Shown: positions 48,729 through 58,309, counted from the first letter of the stretch. The stretch is 64,000 nt of DNA from Candidatus Nitrosopumilus sp. (GCA_028343855.1 JAOLZN010000006.1:1-64000), one strand, 5' to 3'. The notes: generated by a model from the sequence alone, not told the origin. Made by a program: numbers and translations.

Positions 48729-49463
48729 ATGACAGAACCTACAATAATAATAGCATTTTTTGCAGGATTAATTTCATTTATTGCACCATGTATTTTACCA
48801 ATGATTCCAGCATTTCTGGCATATATTTCAGGAACAACATTAAAAGAAATAAATGTCGATCAAACATCTTCTGCAAGTAAAATAAATAAAATCAATATTG
48901 TAGCAAATACAATATTTTTTGTTCTAGGTTTCTCTATTGTATTTTCGACATTAGGTGTTTTAATTAATAGTGTATTGTCTGAAAGAGTTTATCAATTTAC
49001 AGATAGTCTAAACATAATTGCAGGAATCATCATCATATTATTTGGAATATTTTTACTATTATCAACAAAAATTAATTCTTTAAACAAAGAAAAAAAAATT
49101 CATATCAAGAATTTTAAATCAAGTTATCCAATGTCGTTTGTATTTGGTTTAGCATTTGCAATTGCATGGACACCATGTGTTGGACCAATTTTAGGAACTA
49201 TTTTGACATTAGCTGCAACAACACCATCAATATCATTTAGTTTGTTATTATCATATTCTTTAGGGTTAGGAATTCCATTTATCTTGATGGGGTTATTTTT
49301 TTCAAAGTCAACAAAAATTATTTCATCAATGACAAAACATTTGAAATATTACAATATATTATTAGGCGGACTCATTATCGTATTGGGCATACTAGTATTT
49401 ACAAATCAACTTGCATATATTGCAAATTTTCCACTTCTTAATGAGTTTGTGATGTTAGGATGA
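48729..49463 (+). CDS. CcdA-like cytochrome c biogenesis/thiol-disulfide transmembrane protein
   Basis: FFAGLISFIAPCILPMIPAFLAYISG, FAIAWTPCVGPILGTIL. Confidence 0.93.
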   Translation: MTEPTIIIAFFAGLISFIAPCILPMIPAFLAYISGTTLKEINVDQTSSASKINKINIVANTIFFVLGFSIVFSTLGVLINSVLSERVYQFTDSLNIIAGIIIILFGIFLLLSTKINSLNKEKKIHIKNFKSSYPMSFVFGLAFAIAWTPCVGPILGTILTLAATTPSISFSLLLSYSLGLGIPFILMGLFFSKSTKIISSMTKHLKYYNILLGGLIIVLGILVFTNQLAYIANFPLLNEFVMLG

Positions 49464-50533
49464 ATGCAGAATTAAAAACGGGAGTTGTATTTGGTGGTAT
49501 AATCATAACAAGTGTGATATTTTTAGCCATAATTTTCATTGGATTAGATGAATTCACCTCTTTAAATCCAAATTCAGGAACAAATATGGCTCCAAATTTA
49601 GTCGGAATTGCACATTATCTGAATACATCTCCAGAAGAATTAACAAAAAGGATAGAAGATAAAGTAGTCTTATACGATATATGGACATACAGTTGTGTTA
49701 ATTGTATCAGAACATTACCATTCATTACATCATGGGATGAAAAATATTCAGAACAAGGATTATTGATAATAGGAATACATTCACCAGAATTTGAATTTGA
49801 AAAAAACCCACAAAATGTTAAAGCAGCAATTGAAAAGTATGGAATATCATATCCTGTTGTTATGGATAATGATATGAAAACGTGGAAAGCATTTGAAAAT
49901 AATTACTGGCCAAGAAAGTACATTGCCGATCATGAAGGAAATATAAGATATGATCACATTGGAGAAGGGTCATACCAAGAAACAGAGAAAATTATTCAAC
50001 AATTACTTAATGAAAGATCAATGGCAATGGGACTTGAAAACATATCTGAAAACAAGTTAGTTTCAATAGAAGAATTTGAACATACGTTGTTTAGAACTCC
50101 AGAATTATATTTTGGTTATAAATTTGCACAAAACAGAAATCAATTAGGAAGTGAAGAAGGATTTCAGCCAGAGAAAATTGTAAAATACAGTGAACCAAGT
50201 ATAGTGGAATTAAACAAGTTTTATCCAATTGGGAATTGGAAAAATAATGATGACAGCATGGAGTTAACAGAAGCAACAGGAGTTATCAAAGTATTATTTG
50301 ATGCAAAAGAAGTAAACATTGTTACTGAAAACTATGCACAATTGGAAATACTTCTTGATGGAATACCATTAACTGAAAAATATGCTGGGTCGGATATTAA
50401 ATCCTCGAATAAAATTGAAGTATCTACTCCTGGAATGTACAATATCATAAGCAGTGAAACAAGTATTACTCGTACAATGGAAATAAAGATTGAAGGTAAA
50501 GGGTTCCAAGCATTTACTTTTACATTTGGATAG
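49460..50533 (+). CDS. thioredoxin-like (TlpA/ResA-type) protein with C-terminal extension
   Basis: YDIWTYSCVNCIRTLPFITSWDEKYSEQGLLIIGIHSPEFEFE; 4-bp overlap with ccdA. Confidence 0.9.
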   Translation: MNAELKTGVVFGGIIITSVIFLAIIFIGLDEFTSLNPNSGTNMAPNLVGIAHYLNTSPEELTKRIEDKVVLYDIWTYSCVNCIRTLPFITSWDEKYSEQGLLIIGIHSPEFEFEKNPQNVKAAIEKYGISYPVVMDNDMKTWKAFENNYWPRKYIADHEGNIRYDHIGEGSYQETEKIIQQLLNERSMAMGLENISENKLVSIEEFEHTLFRTPELYFGYKFAQNRNQLGSEEGFQPEKIVKYSEPSIVELNKFYPIGNWKNNDDSMELTEATGVIKVLFDAKEVNIVTENYAQLEILLDGIPLTEKYAGSDIKSSNKIEVSTPGMYNIISSETSITRTMEIKIEGKGFQAFTFTFG

Positions 50534-50542
50534 TTTGTAACT

Positions 50543-51277
50543 GTGAATAGTGTAACTGAAGGTACACTAACAAGAGTTACAAATCTGTTTAAAAGAAAAA
50601 AATTAAGAGAATTTATCGAAATTAAAATGATAAGCAATTCTTGGAACAAAGTAGAGGGAGAAAGTATATCTCAAAAGGTCATAGGCAAAGTAAAGCCAGA
50701 TGAACCACTAAAGAATAGAATAGATTTTGCACAAAAAAAATTACAGGTACAAATTTCTAAATTATCAGGAATTAATGAAAAATTACAAACAAAACATGAT
50801 AAAATATTTGAAAAAATAGTGAATGCACAAAGAAATAACAAACCAGCCTACGCACAAGCATATGCTGGAGAATTAACTCAAGTTAGAAAAATGAAAAATA
50901 TGGTTAGTGGAGCCAAATTATCCATGGAACAAGTTAAACTCAGATTAGATACAGTCTCAGAACTTGGAGACGTAGTTGTAACATTAAGTCCATGTATGTC
51001 AATCATCAAAGGATTGAGTCCATCTCTAAGTGGGATTATGCCAGAAGCTAATGCATCAATGCAAGACTTGTCACAAATACTTGGTGATGTAATGTCTGGT
51101 TCATCAGTAGGAATGGATGATAACTTTACTTCAACTCCTGAAACTAATTCAGATACACTCGCAATTTTAGAAGAAGCACATAATGTAATTGCAGGACAAA
51201 CAAAATCATCAATTCCAGAAGTTCCAACAGAATTAAGACAACAAGTAACTGAAAGAAAATCAGATATTTTTATTTAG
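50543..51277 (+). CDS. CdvB/ESCRT-III (Snf7-fold) family protein
   Basis: 244 aa; KPDEPLKNRIDFAQKKLQVQISKLSGINEKLQTKHDKIFEKIVNAQ; basic N-terminus, acidic C-terminus. Confidence 0.8.
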   Translation: MNSVTEGTLTRVTNLFKRKKLREFIEIKMISNSWNKVEGESISQKVIGKVKPDEPLKNRIDFAQKKLQVQISKLSGINEKLQTKHDKIFEKIVNAQRNNKPAYAQAYAGELTQVRKMKNMVSGAKLSMEQVKLRLDTVSELGDVVVTLSPCMSIIKGLSPSLSGIMPEANASMQDLSQILGDVMSGSSVGMDDNFTSTPETNSDTLAILEEAHNVIAGQTKSSIPEVPTELRQQVTERKSDIFI

Positions 51278-51611
51278 ATTTCTTTTTACTTTTTTGAATG
51301 AGAATTTTTTTAATTCTAGATATAGTTGGGTAGCTGTATCCTCGTCTACGATAATTAGAGATCATCATTTTCCAATTTTTTAATCTCCATTGAGCTTGTT
51401 CAGTAGTTACTGAATGTACTTCTTTTTGGACAATACTTTTTCTTCCAACCTTTAGAGTTCCAGCATCTTTAGCATGCCATCTACTTTTTGCAAATTTAAG
51501 ACCTGTAAGAATTTCATTTACAGGCATTTCCTTAAAATATTCTTTTAATTTCTTTAATTCAAGATCGGTTGGTTTTTTTGAAATCGGGAGTTCTACACTA
51601 AACTTTACCAT
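51270..51611 (-). CDS. conserved basic hypothetical protein
   Basis: 113 aa; 3' end overlaps CdvB-like gene by 8 bp. Confidence 0.65.
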   Translation of the reverse strand: MVKFSVELPISKKPTDLELKKLKEYFKEMPVNEILTGLKFAKSRWHAKDAGTLKVGRKSIVQKEVHSVTTEQAQWRLKNWKMMISNYRRRGYSYPTISRIKKILIQKSKKKSK

Positions 51612-51702
51612 GTGTTTTCTAAAATATCATAGTTTAAGAATTCTATTGATAAGAAACGTCATAGTTTAGTTTAGTCACAAAAATGACATGGAGTATGGAA
51701 GT

Positions 51703-51849
51703 CTAAAGATCATGCTTTTCTTTGATATATTTTTGAAATAGATCCTCTTTGATACAGGTAGAACATACTAACCAACTGTCAGTAGTATCACCAGATATGT
51801 ATTCAACCAATAACTTTGGTTCATTCTCAAAACACTTACCAACTTTCAT
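51703..51849 (-). CDS. 48 aa CxxC microprotein
   Basis: MKVGKCFENEPKLLVEYISGDTTDSWLVCSTCIKEDLFQKYIKEKHDL. Confidence 0.5.
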   Translation of the reverse strand: MKVGKCFENEPKLLVEYISGDTTDSWLVCSTCIKEDLFQKYIKEKHDL

Positions 51850-51927
51850 TGATCCTTATGGTTTCTCAATAATATAGTGATGATCCAATAACCCATCTAT
51901 CTTTAAGCAAATTATCATAGGAATCCT

Positions 51928-52059
51928 ATGTTTGTTCCATGCACTTTGTGTAAGAAGATAATGCCCTTTGAAGAAAGAAGGATAAGAAACCAACATGATT
52001 ATCACAGAAAATGTATTTGGCACGTTGCACACTTGGTACAATTAGAAAATTTCTTTTGA
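51928..52059 (+). CDS. 43 aa CxxC/HxxxC microprotein
   Basis: MFVPCTLCKKIMPFEERRIRNQHDYHRKCIWHVAHLVQLENFF. Confidence 0.6.
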   Translation: MFVPCTLCKKIMPFEERRIRNQHDYHRKCIWHVAHLVQLENFF

Positions 52060-52060
52060 A

Positions 52061-52159
52061 ATGATATGCAAGAAATGTCAAGTTAATTGCGATAAGATAC
52101 CTGATGAAGATGTATGTTATTGGGTATGTCCTAACTGTAAGTTTCATTACTCTATCTAA
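52061..52159 (+). CDS. 32 aa double-CxxC microprotein
   Basis: MICKKCQVNCDKIPDEDVCYWVCPNCKFHYSI. Confidence 0.55.
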   Translation: MICKKCQVNCDKIPDEDVCYWVCPNCKFHYSI

Positions 52160-52271
52160 GATTACGGGACACTTTGTTTAGATTGATAATTATTTGAGAT
52201 AATGACTATCATTATTCAAGTAAATTCGATAGCAATACGTCAGTATATACCAGCGAGAATCATTGGTTGGT

Positions 52272-52385
52272 ATGTTCAAAAAAATTATTTCAAAACTAAG
52301 TTTTGGTTCTTGTAAAACTAAAACTACCAAAGACATAGACGCATGTAAAGAATTTGTAACAAAACATGAAGGTAAAAGTGAATAA
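52272..52385 (+). CDS. 37 aa microprotein
   Basis: MFKKIISKLSFGSCKTKTTKDIDACKEFVTKHEGKSE. Confidence 0.4.
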   Translation: MFKKIISKLSFGSCKTKTTKDIDACKEFVTKHEGKSE

Positions 52386-52386
52386 A

Positions 52387-52494
52387 GTGAATTACAAATG
52401 TAGTAACTGTAATTTCAAATGGAGTGGTTATTCAGATACTTTTCAGAAAGTAATTGCTCATGAAAGAACACACGTAAAAAGAGAGTTAGCATAA
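52387..52494 (+). CDS. 35 aa C2H2 zinc-finger-like microprotein (GTG start)
   Basis: VNYKCSNCNFKWSGYSDTFQKVIAHERTHVKRELA. Confidence 0.5.
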   Translation: MNYKCSNCNFKWSGYSDTFQKVIAHERTHVKRELA

Positions 52495-52592
52495 TGGTCG
52501 TATGCACGAAATGTTCAGATACATACCATCAACAATGTATGGGTAAAGCTGGAATGTTTGACTGTACTTGTAAAATCTGTAAAAAATCCTAG
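52494..52592 (+). CDS. 32 aa Cys-rich microprotein
   Basis: MVVCTKCSDTYHQQCMGKAGMFDCTCKICKKS; PHD/RING-like Cys/His spacing; TAATG overlap with the previous ORF. Confidence 0.5.
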   Translation: MVVCTKCSDTYHQQCMGKAGMFDCTCKICKKS

Positions 52593-52609
52593 AATCATTT
52601 TCTATTTTT

Positions 52610-52855
52610 TCAATACCTGTAAGGTTCCACTTTTTGATTTCTGAATCTTGGTTTACCTTGTTTCTTTTTTGGAAAATTTATAATCTGTCTGTCTGTGATA
52701 ACGTATTTGTCTAATGCACAAGATATACACCAAAAACCAGTCTTAACTTTCTTGGAACGTGTGTATGTAATCTTAACATCTTGAGATAAAGGTCTGTAAC
52801 AAAAATCACATTCAACATGGTTATAGTAGAAATTAATAAGATCACGTTTGATCAC
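52610..52855 (-). CDS. zinc-finger-like hypothetical protein
   Basis: 81 aa; CDFCYRPL...FWCISCALDKYV. Confidence 0.6.
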   Translation of the reverse strand: MIKRDLINFYYNHVECDFCYRPLSQDVKITYTRSKKVKTGFWCISCALDKYVITDRQIINFPKKKQGKPRFRNQKVEPYRY

Positions 52856-53019
52856 AGAAATAATCTAATCCTGAATTTAAAACCCGTGAGGTCTTCTCAC
52901 AGCTAATTCATTCTAGTAGCTTTTCTTGATACAAAATAAGAATTCTATTGATAAAATATTTCATAATTAGAATTATTCATAAAAAATAGTCATTATATGT
53001 TTAAATTTAATTTCATTAG

Positions 53020-53217
53020 TTGCTATCTATGAAAATCAAAATGTGTGATCATATTGATGTGTCAGGTATAAGAATAGAAGCATCACAATCTGTATTCACA
53101 ATTTGTAATGTGAACGAGGATCAGTTTGTCACATATTCATGTAAAAAATGCTATAATGAAATAAAAGAATTGGAACATAAAATTATTTCAAAAGAGGAAT
53201 TTGAAAAATATCTATAA
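53020..53217 (+). CDS. small Cys/His hypothetical protein
   Basis: 65 aa; MCDHIDVSG...TYSCKKCYNEIKELEH. Confidence 0.55.
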   Translation: MLSMKIKMCDHIDVSGIRIEASQSVFTICNVNEDQFVTYSCKKCYNEIKELEHKIISKEEFEKYL

Positions 53218-53243
53218 GAAAATAGTTAGATTTAGGAATAAAA

Positions 53244-53357
53244 TTAACGATTATCAATTAGAGTTTCCAAAGATAATCCAAAATATTCACTGTTTGAACT
53301 ATTCATAGATTTCATCAATTCTATTTTTAATGATCTCAATTCTTTTTGACTTTTCAT
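53244..53357 (-). CDS. 37 aa hypothetical microprotein
   Basis: MKSQKELRSLKIELMKSMNSSNSEYFGLSLETLIDNR. Confidence 0.35.
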   Translation of the reverse strand: MKSQKELRSLKIELMKSMNSSNSEYFGLSLETLIDNR

Positions 53358-53490
53358 AATTAGATAATAAGAGTATTCAAGATAATATTGTCCTTTTAAT
53401 CCAAGTAAACCAATAGCTTGTGGTTATTCAACAATAATTACAAATAATTAAAAAATCCTTTTATGAGAAAAAAAAATTAAGGCAAGAGAG

Positions 53491-56157
53491 ATGAAGTTCT
53501 GCCCTAATTGTGAAACAAAACTTTCAAAGAATTTGAAAGATTTAGCAGGACCAGGAATTTGTCCAAAATGCAATCCAGAAATGATAACCATTAGAAAACC
53601 AACTTACGGTGTAAATTATTCAGGAAGAACAAAACAATGCTCAAAAGGTTGTGGATCAGAGATTTATTGGGATGAAGAATTTAAATCAGATAGCGGAAAA
53701 TTCATTCCACTCGATGCAAGAACAGATGAACCTCATAGTTGTAATGGTCCCGAAAATTCACAACCTTATTTCCCGGATGAAATAAAAAATATTAATAAAA
53801 AAATAACACCTAAAAAAATCACAACAGAGTTAAAAATTGCATTACCAGAAAATATTTTATTTGATGTAAATAAAATACCAAAATTAGAAATTAATAATGA
53901 TATAATCATACATGACTTAGTAGAAGGGCATAGAAATCAAACACTTGCAATAATACATTATGAAAAATTAGTTTCATTAGAACCAGAAAAAATTCCTATA
54001 GAAAAGCTAAAGGATATTTTATCAATAAAGATCATAGATGGATTAAAAAAATATGGATTTTCAGGAGTACTACCATTTCAAAATGAATCAATTAGGTCGA
54101 TACTAAAAGGAAACAATTCCATTATTTCAGCACCAACAGGTTCAGGAAAAACTGAAGCGTTCATCATACCAATTTTACAAAAAATATTAGAAAATCCAAT
54201 TAAAGGAGTTTTTGTATTACTTGTGTATCCACTAAATGCACTAATTGATGATCAAGTGTCAAAAATTTCAGATCTAATTGAAAAATGTCAATTAGAAGAC
54301 ATAATTTCCACATATTCTATTCATGGAGGACAAAGTTCTCAATACAAGGATAAAATAATTACAGAATCACATAAAAAATCAATAATTCTTGCAACAAATT
54401 TTGATTTCATTAATTATCATTTAATTTTACAAGATAAAAAATGGAATCAATTATTCAAAAATGCAAAAATAATTGTCATGGATGAAGCACATTCATACAC
54501 AAGCTTTCACGGGTCAAATGTTTACCAGGTATTAAAAAGAATGAAAAATTATATGAAAAACTTTCAGATAATAGGATCATCAGCCACATTAGATAACTCA
54601 AAAGAATTTTTTTCAAATATGTACGATTTACCTGAAAATTCCTTTTCACATATCAAAAGTGAATTTAAAAGAAAACAAAACATGCATCAATTTTTTATTA
54701 TGCCCAGAAAATTTGGACAAAGAACTACAATGGAAATGATTACATCAATTTGTCATAAAAAGAATTCAAAACAATTAGTTTTTAGTAATACTCACAATGA
54801 TGCAGAATTTTTAGCATCAAATGTAGAAACAATGAATGAAAAAATGAGAATACAAATTCATCGTGGAGGATTAGAACAAAAAGATAGAAAGATGTACGAA
54901 TCACAAATGAAAGAAGGGGAATTAGACATTCTATCTTGCACACCCACATTAGAATTAGGGATAGATATTGGAAATGTGGATGTAGTAATTTCTGCATTCA
55001 AAAATGAGTATGATTCATTTATTCAAAGAATCGGTCGTGCAGGAAGAAAAGGTCAGAAATCATATGCAATTTGTGTGTTTGATCCAGAAGATGCTGCATG
55101 TCATTATTTTGCACGAAATGTTCCAGCATATCTTAATCAAAAACACTATGTTGAAATCAATAAAAATAATTCCATTATTTCAGAAAAACATGAGGTGTCA
55201 ATTGGAATGGAAAAACATGCTGCAATTGAATCAGATAAATCAAAATTTTTTGAATTTGCAAACAGTATTAATCTCAGAGGAGCATCAGGAGAGATTACAA
55301 TTTTTCACGGTTCAAAAAAAATTGGAACAAGAGATACGCCTGCAGGGTATTATCAACTTCATCAAAATGGAATATATCATTTTAATAAACAAAATTATCA
55401 AGTTGAATCAATAGTTAAAACTGCAAATGGGGCAAATGCATTTTTAAAAAAATCTAATGAAATGCAGAAAAGAACAATCCCAGTTGTAAAAACATCACTT
55501 AAGCAAATATCAGAAAAGAAATCAATTAAAAAAGAAATTAATTTTAAAATGAAAAAAATCTCATTACGTTATGGATTAATTGATATGAATAGAACCATAA
55601 CAGGATATCTAAAAGGGAATTATAACGACACAGCAGATAAATTTCAAACATTTGATGGTAATTCAATAGCAGATTGGAATAATTTTAGTTGGAATTCAAA
55701 GCATTATTGCACAAGTATTTCAATCCCATCTGAATTCATGTCAAAAATTAAAGTAGATTTAAAAAATTCAATTATCTCAGATTCAAAAATTCATACTATA
55801 ACTCATGTTTTAGTTAATGCAAGTAAAATTTTAACAAAATCAGAATCAAATGATATTGATGCATATTATGAGAGTGGAATAATTCATTTATTTGATAACA
55901 CATCAGATGGCTACAACGGTTGCAGTAAAATAATTTATGAAAATTTTGAAAATATTTTAGAAACCTGCTTTGATTTAGTTAATCAATGTGATTGTAAGGG
56001 AGATCATAGACAAAATGAATCAACTTCATCATCAGAAAACTGGGGTGGATGTCCAAAATGTACATTTACAACAAATTATTGTCAAACAAAAAATAAAAAA
56101 TTATCAAAAAAAGAAGCATTAGATTTCTTCACTATTTTTCATAGAGAAATAAAATGA
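53491..56157 (+). CDS. SF2 DEAD/DEAH-box helicase with N-terminal zinc ribbon(s) and C-terminal Cys-rich DUF1998/MZB-like region
   Basis: 888 aa; APTGSGKTEAFIIPIL, VMDEAHSYTSFHGS, GSSATLDN, QRIGRAGRKGQKSYAI; C-term NQCDCKGDHRQNESTSSSENWGGCPKCTFTTNYC. Confidence 0.9.
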   Translation: MKFCPNCETKLSKNLKDLAGPGICPKCNPEMITIRKPTYGVNYSGRTKQCSKGCGSEIYWDEEFKSDSGKFIPLDARTDEPHSCNGPENSQPYFPDEIKNINKKITPKKITTELKIALPENILFDVNKIPKLEINNDIIIHDLVEGHRNQTLAIIHYEKLVSLEPEKIPIEKLKDILSIKIIDGLKKYGFSGVLPFQNESIRSILKGNNSIISAPTGSGKTEAFIIPILQKILENPIKGVFVLLVYPLNALIDDQVSKISDLIEKCQLEDIISTYSIHGGQSSQYKDKIITESHKKSIILATNFDFINYHLILQDKKWNQLFKNAKIIVMDEAHSYTSFHGSNVYQVLKRMKNYMKNFQIIGSSATLDNSKEFFSNMYDLPENSFSHIKSEFKRKQNMHQFFIMPRKFGQRTTMEMITSICHKKNSKQLVFSNTHNDAEFLASNVETMNEKMRIQIHRGGLEQKDRKMYESQMKEGELDILSCTPTLELGIDIGNVDVVISAFKNEYDSFIQRIGRAGRKGQKSYAICVFDPEDAACHYFARNVPAYLNQKHYVEINKNNSIISEKHEVSIGMEKHAAIESDKSKFFEFANSINLRGASGEITIFHGSKKIGTRDTPAGYYQLHQNGIYHFNKQNYQVESIVKTANGANAFLKKSNEMQKRTIPVVKTSLKQISEKKSIKKEINFKMKKISLRYGLIDMNRTITGYLKGNYNDTADKFQTFDGNSIADWNNFSWNSKHYCTSISIPSEFMSKIKVDLKNSIISDSKIHTITHVLVNASKILTKSESNDIDAYYESGIIHLFDNTSDGYNGCSKIIYENFENILETCFDLVNQCDCKGDHRQNESTSSSENWGGCPKCTFTTNYCQTKNKKLSKKEALDFFTIFHREIK

Positions 56158-56768
56158 CCCCATTAGAGAATGCAGAATTATTTGCAAAGTCAAAGCATGC
56201 AGGAGAATTAAATGAAAGTGGAGTATCATATTCAAATCATTTAGAAAATGTTGTCAGTAGGCTCAAAAGCTTAGGAGTAGTTGATGAAGAAGTGCTTTGT
56301 GCAGGATGGTTAAAAGATATTTTAGAACATACAGATACAAGTTTTGACGAGCTTTTTGAAAAGTGCGGTAGAAGAATTTCAACGTTGATTCTATCATTAA
56401 CTAAAACAAAATTGGTTATAGATACCAGCGATGAATCAACGTTATCATTAACAAAAAAAAGAACAGTGTCAAAAAAACAGAGGCAAAAAGAATATGGAGT
56501 TAAAATTAGTGAAGGGGAATTAGATGCAAAATTAATTAAATTGTGTGAGATTTCTGCAAATTTAGGAGATTTAAAAAATCAAATAATATCTAAAACAAAA
56601 AAAAGACGTACTCTAAAAGAATTAAGATTTTATCTAACAATAATAGAAAAAGATCTAATTACAAATACAAAATATCCAAAAGCAACTATTCTGTTAGATA
56701 CTATTAATCAAAATCTAAAAATTCAAACTCAAAATATGAATAAAATTAAAAAAAATAAATCAATATAG
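56154..56768 (+). CDS. RelA/SpoT-HD-like protein with degenerate HD motif
   Basis: 204 aa; SKHAGELNESGVSYSNHLENVVSRLKSLGVVDEEVLCAGWLKDILEHTDTSFDELFEKCGRRISTLILSLTKTK; 4-bp overlap with helicase. Confidence 0.7.
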   Translation: MTPLENAELFAKSKHAGELNESGVSYSNHLENVVSRLKSLGVVDEEVLCAGWLKDILEHTDTSFDELFEKCGRRISTLILSLTKTKLVIDTSDESTLSLTKKRTVSKKQRQKEYGVKISEGELDAKLIKLCEISANLGDLKNQIISKTKKRRTLKELRFYLTIIEKDLITNTKYPKATILLDTINQNLKIQTQNMNKIKKNKSI

Positions 56769-56844
56769 GCACAAAATTATTTTGAAATAGTAATTAAAAG
56801 ATCATAAAAACTAGAATTAAATACTATAGAATTATCAAACAATT

Positions 56845-56925
56845 ATGAATTTGAAGAAAAGTCTTGCAAAGTTTTGTATTATGAAGAAAGTACGAGATAA
56901 GGCAAACGAAACTGATGATGAATAA
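56845..56925 (+). CDS. 26 aa microprotein
   Basis: MNLKKSLAKFCIMKKVRDKANETDDE. Confidence 0.3.
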   Translation: MNLKKSLAKFCIMKKVRDKANETDDE

Positions 56926-56943
56926 ATAATCTTTATTTTATAA

Positions 56944-57063
56944 TTAACATCCTAACGGAATGTTTGAATTTTTACATAAAGTATTGTATATTCCGAATCC
57001 AAAAATTATTGATGCAAATACTACCAATGGAATCAAAAGGAAAACATTTGTTTTACGTCCCAT
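56944..57063 (-). CDS. 39 aa single-TM microprotein
   Basis: MGRKTNVFLLIPLVVFASIIFGFGIYNTLCKNSNIPLGC. Confidence 0.5.
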   Translation of the reverse strand: MGRKTNVFLLIPLVVFASIIFGFGIYNTLCKNSNIPLGC

Positions 57064-57103
57064 GACTATTGTAAACAAACACGACTAAAAAGTTATGACA
57101 TTC

Positions 57104-57520
57104 TTAATCAACTGTGATAATAAAAAGTCCTTTTGTTTCTGGATTTTGTAACTTAGAAACCATTTCTCTAGGCACTAAATCAGAGGCCTTATCACAATTC
57201 ACAGATATTGTTCTAGGACAAATGAAGTTGCTTTTTCTTAATACAATATCTTCATCATGAGTCAAAGTTAAATCAGAATGACCCTTTCCTTCTAAGATAA
57301 ATTCATCATTGTCTACTTTAATTATAAAACTAACATTAGTATCAGGATTTTTTAATTTATTTTTTAATTCTTCTGGTAAATCAGCGCAAGATGAATTAGC
57401 ACTGACACCGATGATACAGTCACCTCGAGGCGTCAGATGAGATTCCTTTGTAATCTCTATTGTTTTTTTGTGATTTGATCTAATATTTTTATGACCAAAA
57501 AATTCAATTTCATATCTCAC
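57104..57520 (-). CDS. DUF371 family protein
   Basis: YEIEFFGHKNIRSNHKKTIEITKESHLTPRGDCIIGVSANSSCADLPEELK. Confidence 0.8.
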   Translation of the reverse strand: MRYEIEFFGHKNIRSNHKKTIEITKESHLTPRGDCIIGVSANSSCADLPEELKNKLKNPDTNVSFIIKVDNDEFILEGKGHSDLTLTHDEDIVLRKSNFICPRTISVNCDKASDLVPREMVSKLQNPETKGLFIITVD

Positions 57521-57571
57521 GCTTCAGGTATAGGCTAGACTTAAATTAATCCTTCACGGCATTTTGATCAA

Positions 57572-58309
57572 ATGCTTCCTGCACAACAAGGTTATGATCG
57601 AGCAATTACTGTGTTTTCACCAGATGGTAGATTGTATCAAGTAGAATATGCCATTGAAACAGTAAGAAGAGGAACAATAGCAGTTGGAGTAAAATGCAAA
57701 GATGGAATCATCATTGCAGTAGAAGAAAAACCTAGAAAATTACAAATTTCTGAAACAGCACAAAAGATTTTTCAAATTGATGATCATGTTGGTGTTGCAG
57801 CAGCAGGGTATATTCCAGATGCAAGAAGTCAAGTAGACAATGCAAGATTCTTTTCTCAAAGTAACAAAATGATTTATGATGAATCAGTTGAAGTAGAAAC
57901 CATTGCAAAACATTTAGCTGATCAATGTCAGCAATATACTCAATATGCAGGAGTTAGACCATACGGAGTAGCTTTAATTTTAGGAGGAGTTGTAAATAAA
58001 ACACCTCAACTTTATCTAACAGATCCTAGTGGAACATACATTTCATATGATGCAATAGCAATTGGTTCTGGTTCAGATACTGTCACAGACTTTTTAGAAA
58101 AAACATACAAAGACGAACTAACATTAGACGAAGCATCAGTATTAGCAGCTGCAGGAATTTATCTATCTAGTGAAGATAAAGAAGGAACAGGTCATATCAG
58201 AATGGCACATATTAAAACAGAAACTGGTTTGTACGAATTAGTTTCAGATGAACAAATTGTAAGTTATGCAAATACTGCAAAAGAAAAATATCCACACGAT
58301 AAGAACTAA
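57572..58309 (+). CDS. psmA: proteasome alpha subunit
   Basis: GYDRAITVFSPDGRLYQVEYAIETVRRGTIAVGVKCKDG. Confidence 0.97.
   Translation: MLPAQQGYDRAITVFSPDGRLYQVEYAIETVRRGTIAVGVKCKDGIIIAVEEKPRKLQISETAQKIFQIDDHVGVAAAGYIPDARSQVDNARFFSQSNKMIYDESVEVETIAKHLADQCQQYTQYAGVRPYGVALILGGVVNKTPQLYLTDPSGTYISYDAIAIGSGSDTVTDFLEKTYKDELTLDEASVLAAAGIYLSSEDKEGTGHIRMAHIKTETGLYELVSDEQIVSYANTAKEKYPHDKN

Noticed and set aside
51856-52147. Minus-strand ORFs 51856-52041 and 51926-52147
   Set aside because: Overlap the better-supported + strand Cys/His microproteins, and lack a conserved pattern.
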